A stretch of DNA of 64,000 nt from Metridium senile (lineage: Eukaryota; Cnidaria; Anthozoa; Actiniaria; Metridiidae), in assembly GCA_949775045.1 (NCBI GenBank), contig OX459108.1, positions 4,456,461 to 4,520,460 of the forward strand, given 5' to 3'. The notes beneath the pieces were generated by a model, which saw nothing but the letters and a program-made list of their open reading frames with translations, did not search any database and was not told the DNA's origin. Position numbers and translations under genes: made by a program. Shown piece after piece: positions 59,351-64,000 of this stretch. How positions within the stretch are numbered: the stretch's first letter is position 1; each line of letters begins with the position of its first letter.

Positions 59351-62300
59351 TTAAAAGTTCTCCTTGTTGTAAATGAATTTGACGCCCTTTGCTTCATCGT
59401 TAGACTGGTCACACATCTTGTGAAGATCATGTGACAGGCCAGGCGGACCACAGAAGAACACACCCACTTTAGTACTGAAATGAACAACATGACGTCACAA
59501 TGATGTAGATTACATGTAACAAGCATTATGTAACATGCAACAAGCAACATGTAACATGCAACAAGCAACATGCATGCAACATGCAACATGCAACATGCAA
59601 CATGCAACATGCAACATGCAACAAGCAACAAGCAACATGTAACATGTAACATGTAATAAGCAACATGCATCAAGAAACATGCAACATGCAACAAGCAACA
59701 TGCAACAAGCAACATGCAACAAGCAACAATCAACATAAAACAAAACCTTCATCAATGTTTTTCTAGTATCATACTTTAAATGAGCGTCGGTCATTTCTTT
59801 AAAGATATCGTTCCAACAAGGTCTCCCATACTCTGTTCTTGAGAATAGCCCAGTCACGGGGTCACACATTGCTGTAGGCTCTTCCAACAAAATACGCTTT
59901 GCCTTGTGAAGAAAACAATCTTTTATTATCAAATCAATAAATATGTAAACGCCAGCATGCTCTCTGCGCCTGCGGACAGTCGTCAGATGTACTTTGTTAA
60001 TATTTCGCAAGCGCACGTGTGTGTTGAACATTTACTAGATAGGTCACTAGAACGTTTACTAAATAAGCTACGTTGTTTAAGTTATTTACTGGCGAATTGA
60101 AATATATACTTAATTGCAAGAACGTTGTCCTGACTTTTGTAATTTAGTGGTAGATTAAGGAATAAATAAAATACAAAAGATGTTCGCTCAAGCTGAACTC
60201 TTTCTTTTGTTATTCCTTTATTACTAAATTACTAATGTTCTTTTTTTGTGTTACAACCTTCTTCTTGTTTCTTTACTCTGAAGATAACGTTCGCTCATAT
60301 TGTCGAAACGTGGTACCCCAACACAAACAGTCTTTGTTCATAAATTACACAACCCAGCGGACCACAACATATCAACATCGCTTACACCCGTTTTCAGACC
60401 ATTTATTATAATTCTTCGTTTGCATTTATTCATCGATGGTTGTGTAATAGACCTTTTCGGTTCTCATCGAACTGCCTCAGCCTCAATAGCGCGTAATATA
60501 TTCTTTACAATTTGACTACAACCCGTGGTAATAATAATGTGCACATTATCAAACAATTGAAGCTAATTGAAACACTTCAACATTCAACGTGCTGTGGTCA
60601 AATTGTAAACAATATATTACACGCTATCGAGGCTGAGGTTATGGAAGAGAACTGTGAAACGTTCTTTCGGTGAGTGTAGTGTTTACAAGTGTTGGTATTG
60701 TGATGCTAATTTGTCAACCATTTTAACAATAGGGTTTTTATTCTCTTTGTTCTAATAACAATGGTTGATTGGCAAAACCATAACAAAATACGTCACTGTG
60801 CGTCCACTTGTTATGAAAGGTGCTGTAATAAGTCAATTCAGGATCGAGTTGCGGCCTGGGTCGAGTGAAGTTACACGGTATAAAACAATACCAACCGCCT
60901 TTGCGGACATTAACTCGACCCAGGATGCATCTCGTTTCTGCAATTTGCGCGCGGATATTGCTTACCATCTCAGGGTTCCACTTCGTTAGAAAAATGTTGA
61001 TTTGAATGAAGTCACTGAAATCTTCCATCTAAAACAAACATATCAATGTAAAACATCATGTACAACAAGTCTAGATTACACATATCAATGTTTCTCCTGG
61101 ACAAAGTTGTCGTTAGTGCTTCTTCCATATACACTTATTTCCAAAAACAATGTCGCAGCTTAAGCAACAAGCACTAAGCCAATACCGAAATGAATGCTGG
61201 TCTTGTGCTGCTAATGTATTGAAATCAGTTAAGTTTTCAACAGATTTGATTGTAATACAATAACGTGACACGCACGTGAAAATAACCACATTCTCTTTTA
61301 GTTATTAAGAATAAAGGTCTGATTTCAATAAATTTCCAGCACAAAACAGCGCAGCATTCATTTCTGTCTTGGATTGATGCTTCATGCTTAAGCTGGGACA
61401 AAGTGTTTTGACAAACATAGCATTGAGTAAGTTATACATACTAACCTGAGCTTCCAAGTATTTCAAAAGATCTGAAAACCACTCAAAGGCAAAGCTTTCT
61501 CTGCATATCCAGTAGAAATACACTTTCTTGATAGAGAGAGACTCCCTGTCATGTTGATACTTGTACCTGGTATTAACAGCACAAAAAGTGCAATAAATAA
61601 ATAAATAAAATAACAAATCAATTGTAAAGTGTAGATAGATTGAAGACATCACTTTAGCTGTTACTCGGAGTCTCAAGTGTACGAGATCATCAGACAGATT
61701 TCAATTTATTTTAGATCTACAATTACGATTACAATTTATAACGCTATACATGTCAATGTTTCTAGCACTTTACCGACAGTATAGATACATCCAAATATAC
61801 AAAAACAAAATACTTATATAGCGCCTATCATATCAGATCTGTTCGCTTTGCTACAAACAAATCGAGGCAGATTTGTGACAGACTGTGCTGTGCTGTGCTG
61901 TGCTGTGCTGTGCTGTGCTGTGCTGTGCTGTGCTGTGCTGTGCTGTGCTGTGCTGTGCTGTGCTGTGCTGTGCTGTGCTGTGCTGTGCTGTGCTGTGACG
62001 TACCATATTGATTTCAATACCGATGCAAATGGTGTAACACCGATGCCTGCTCCTATACACATGACCACGTTATACTTGAACACATCCTAAGATAAAAACA
62101 AGACTTTATTATATATTTATACATTAATAACAATCAGAATTCATTATTGTTACAAAACACCTTCCAAATCCAGTGGATGTTTGGGGGCTGTGTTGACATT
62201 CATTTTAACAGTCACGTTTAATCAACATGTATTGATTTATTCAAAACCAAGCTTTCAGGCTACGGCCCATCATCAGGGTAAACAATGTAAATATTGTGTT

Positions 62301-63613
62301 GTTACAACATCCCAAATACACTTATTTTAAAAACGGTTGACGGAGTGGACGGTGAATAGCGAACACACCGTAATTTTTTAGGAGCCGTTTTAGCCCCAAG
62401 ATGCCGATTTGGCTTTTTGAAACTAGAACCATTTTGGAGCTATCAGGGGCAAAAAAAAGCCATAATCGAGCTGTTTTGACATAATTTTATTAGAGCCAAA
62501 TTGTCTCTAATATTAGTAACTTGTATTTATACCAAATCGGGGTTGTTTATTTACATTGCAAAAAAACGACAAAAACGACAGTGTTATTTCGATGGTCTTG
62601 CTATAATAAGCAATTAAAAACACTGACGCTAGTATTCCAAATTGGTCCTCTAAGGTCTGTTTTGGCCCTTCTCTTATAGTGACCAATTTGGCTACTTCTA
62701 GAGCCAAACCTAATGGTGTGCCAAATCGGCCCTCTGAGTTCTTTTTTGGCCCTCCTCTAATAGTGGCAAACTTGGCTACATTTAGGGCCGAATCTCATGG
62801 TGAGCCAAATCGGCCCTCTGAGGTCTTTTTTGGCCCTCCTCTAATAGTGGCAAATTTGGCTACATTTAGGGCCGAATCTCATGGTGTGCCAAATCGGCCC
62901 TCTGAGGTCTTTTTGTTTGCCTCTCCTCTTGGAATGGCCAATTTGGCTACATTTAAGGCCGAATCTCATGGGGTGCCAAATTTATATTGGCCCTCTGAGG
63001 TCTATTTCGGCCCTTCTCTTAGAATGGCCAATTTGGCTACATTTAAGGCCAAAACAGCCTTATTTAAGGAGGGCCGTGTCCGGGTCAAATAACGGCCCAC
63101 GACAAGGATAAAAACAGCCTCAAAACATGGGACAACAAAAACGGCCTCAATTATTAGACCCGAATCTGCATTATTTGAAGAGGGCCGCGTCCGGGTCAAA
63201 ATTAACGGCTCCAAAAAAATTACAGTGCAGCGATTGTACGACCGTGGGTCTTTGATATATATTATTTATGCATCGTTAATGGCAGAAAACGAATTTACGG
63301 CATAACACCAGCCCCATATATTAAAGAAGAGCTTACAATTGATGAAAACTGTGCATATAGCAATAGAGAAAAACACTAGGATATGTTGTACGCGTAACCA
63401 CAGTTCCTTTCGGGCGTGCAATCGCCGTTCGCAATTCACCGTTCTCACCGTCAACCCTTTTTGAAATAAGTGTAATTAGAGAATATTGAATGCTTTTTAT
63501 ATTATATTTCAAATCACCATAATTATTTTAACATTATAAACATAGTGCAAGACATAATTGAGTAGAGTTTACTTACGGTACTTGCTGTTCCGTACGGTCC
63601 ATCGACGTTTATT
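59351..63613 (-). CDS. NOX: NOX2-type NADPH oxidase, 3' end (5' part outside window)
   Basis: Exons in transcript order: 63613-63577, 62086-62004, 61566-61446, 61028-60966, 59902-59775 and 59474-59351, all GT-AG and frame-consistent, giving about 184 C-terminal residues. The visible part is the end of the FAD domain and the NADPH-binding domain of a flavocytochrome-b558-type oxidase, which moves electrons from cytosolic NADPH across the membrane to O2 to make superoxide. Motifs: [12 protein letters not shown]; the nucleotide-binding loop [40 protein letters not shown]; the VFFCGPPGL cysteine motif; and the terminal YNKENF, as in NOX1-3. No EF-hand or heme part is visible because upstream exons are missing. 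Introns contain a GCACA pentamer array, a heptamer array, foldbacks and element U. Confidence 0.92.
59515..59735. repeat. Heptamer minisatellite (AACATGC/AACAAGC)n in last NOX intron
   Basis: About 30 seven-base units with variants AACATGC, AACAAGC and AACATGT, inside the 300-bp intron between the last two NOX exons. The Cys/Leu/Val-rich minus frames are artefacts. Confidence 0.93.
60111..60255. mobile_element. Foldback family G, diverged copy
   Basis: TTGCAAGAACGTTGTCCTGA, TTTGTAATTTAGTGG at the left; a partly decayed inverse (ATTCCTTTATTACTAAATTA) at the right. In a NOX intron. Confidence 0.6.
60446..60670. mobile_element. Foldback family E copy in NOX intron
   Basis: TAGACCTTTTCGGTTCTCAT, CCTCAGCCTCAATAGCGCGT at the left; right arm ACGCTATCGAGGCTGAGGTT, GAGAACTGTGAAACGTTC. 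Confidence 0.7.
60780..60960. mobile_element. Small foldback in NOX intron
   Basis: GCGGCCTGGGTCGAGTGAAG near 60,852 and ATTAACTCGACCCAGGATGC near 60,910 form an inverted pair. Lies just downstream of the exon ending at 60,966. Confidence 0.35.
61040..61440. other. NOX intron without recognised content
   Basis: No exon, repeat or structure recognised beyond the acceptor for the 60,966-61,028 exon. Confidence 0.4.
61882..61996. repeat. (TGTGC)n pentamer array, about 23 copies
   Basis: Perfect pentamers. On the transcribed minus strand this is (GCACA)n starting 7 nt after the intron donor GTACGT at 62,003. Frames of Ser-Thr-Ala-Gln-His and Cys-Ala-Val repeats are artefacts. Confidence 0.97.
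62366..63227. mobile_element. Element U: TIR element with internal 84-bp repeats
   Basis: CACCGTAATTTTTTAGGAGC at the left and GGCTCCAAAAAAATTACAGTG at the right are inverse. Ends of CACTG type are seen in CACTA/EnSpm elements, but no clear target duplication was found, so the family is open. The interior holds about five 84-bp repeats (62,660-63,060) with GGCCCTCTGAGGTC and GCCAATTTGGCTAC motifs. Located in a NOX intron. Confidence 0.6.
62660..63065 (+). repeat. 84-bp minisatellite in element U, open in one frame
   Basis: Five imperfect units stay open as a 137-codon frame with a 28-residue period ([25 protein letters not shown]). No signal peptide or known domain; probably non-coding. Confidence 0.8.
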
Positions 63614-63662
63614 CTTCGTAAAAAAGACATCATATGATATGGTTAGTAGACAAAAACTAGAT

Positions 63663-64000
63663 ACAGTGGTTCCTCTATTTTAAAAGCGGTCACCAATTAA
63701 GCTGTCACCCTCTATTAGGCGCCGGCCACATGAATAAAAAGTCCCAAAACTATTCATTGTACCTATTCAGCAGCCAACCTCTATTAAGCGGTCACCCTCT
63801 ATTAGGCGGCCACAATAAAAATTCCCAAATCTATTCATTGTACCTATTCTATACCTCTATTCAGCGGCCAACCTCTATTAAGCGGTCACCCTCTATTAGG
63901 CGGCCACAATAAAAATTCCCAAATCTATTTATTATACCTATTCTATACCTCTATTCAGCGGCCAACCTCTATTAAGCGGTCACCCTCTATTAGGCGGCCA
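63663..64000 (+). repeat. 94-bp tandem repeats derived from a pogo/Tigger-like MITE end
   Basis: CTATTAAGCGGTCACCCTCT recurs at 63781, 63875 and 63969 (94-bp period), after a diverged head beginning TACAGTGGTTCCTCTATTTT at 63,663. Shares sequence with element T at 45,810. The block continues beyond the window edge. Confidence 0.85.

Noticed and set aside
59335..60031. 133- and 173-codon minus frames rich in Cys-Leu-His-Val
   Set aside because: Mostly translation of the heptamer minisatellite; only the exon parts 59,351-59,474 and 59,775-59,902 are real, and those belong to NOX.
61814..62090. Frames with Ser-Thr-Ala-Gln-His or Cys-Ala-Val-Leu repeats
   Set aside because: Translations of the pentamer array; only 62,004-62,086 (minus) is a true NOX exon.

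Overview
This window looks like an AT-rich, intron-rich animal genome, most probably an anthozoan cnidarian (coral or sea anemone). The reasons are small GT-AG exons, a secreted PAN/C-type lectin/LamG protein, a NOX2-type NADPH oxidase, very many short foldback (MITE-like) elements, and degenerate CR1/L2-like LINE 3' ends with short tandem tails. The lineage is inferred from this overall character; no rRNA or mitochondrial marker is present.

Layout. (1) 1-18,119 is a head-to-tail array of a 2,902-bp unit: six complete copies plus a 707-bp partial copy, with almost no differences between copies. The unit has no convincing protein gene. It carries two tRNA-like sequences with good Pol III B boxes and T-run terminators, and the 3' part of one terminal-inverted-repeat (TIR) element fused to the 5' part of another. 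(2) 18,120-25,700 is a graveyard of mobile elements: a TTAA-flanked element, foldbacks, a LINE remnant and a minus-strand SINE. (3) 25,729-30,143 (+) is a seven-exon secreted lectin gene. A laminin-G-like cassette of three exons sits between the two halves of one C-type lectin domain. Its stop codon lies inside the first copy of a 69-bp minisatellite. (4) 30,600-37,390 is intergenic and holds nested TIR elements, including a 3.9-kb one. (5) 37,392-42,205 is an inverted block of about 1.66 copies of the 2,902-bp unit. (6) 42,260-46,700 holds foldbacks, a 95-bp tandem array and a pogo/Tigger-like MITE. (7) 46,806-56,643 (+) is an eight-coding-exon secreted gene with a cysteine-bearing N-terminal region, an acidic Pro/Glu linker and a C-terminal von Willebrand factor A domain with complete MIDAS residues. 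Its start codon appears to be split by an intron. Its introns are full of foldbacks, one with 208-bp arms. (8) 59,351-63,613 (-) is the 3' end (six exons, about 184 residues) of a NOX2-type NADPH oxidase whose 5' part lies beyond the window. Several micro- and minisatellites sit in its introns and 3' UTR.

The three protein genes are not an operon and have no evident joint pathway. Two are predicted extracellular adhesion or recognition proteins and one is a membrane oxidase. The most unusual items are the split C-type lectin domain with its phase-symmetric LamG cassette, and the tandem array whose unit junction fuses two different TIR elements while the intact versions of both elements survive at the array's two ends (18,144 and 42,257).
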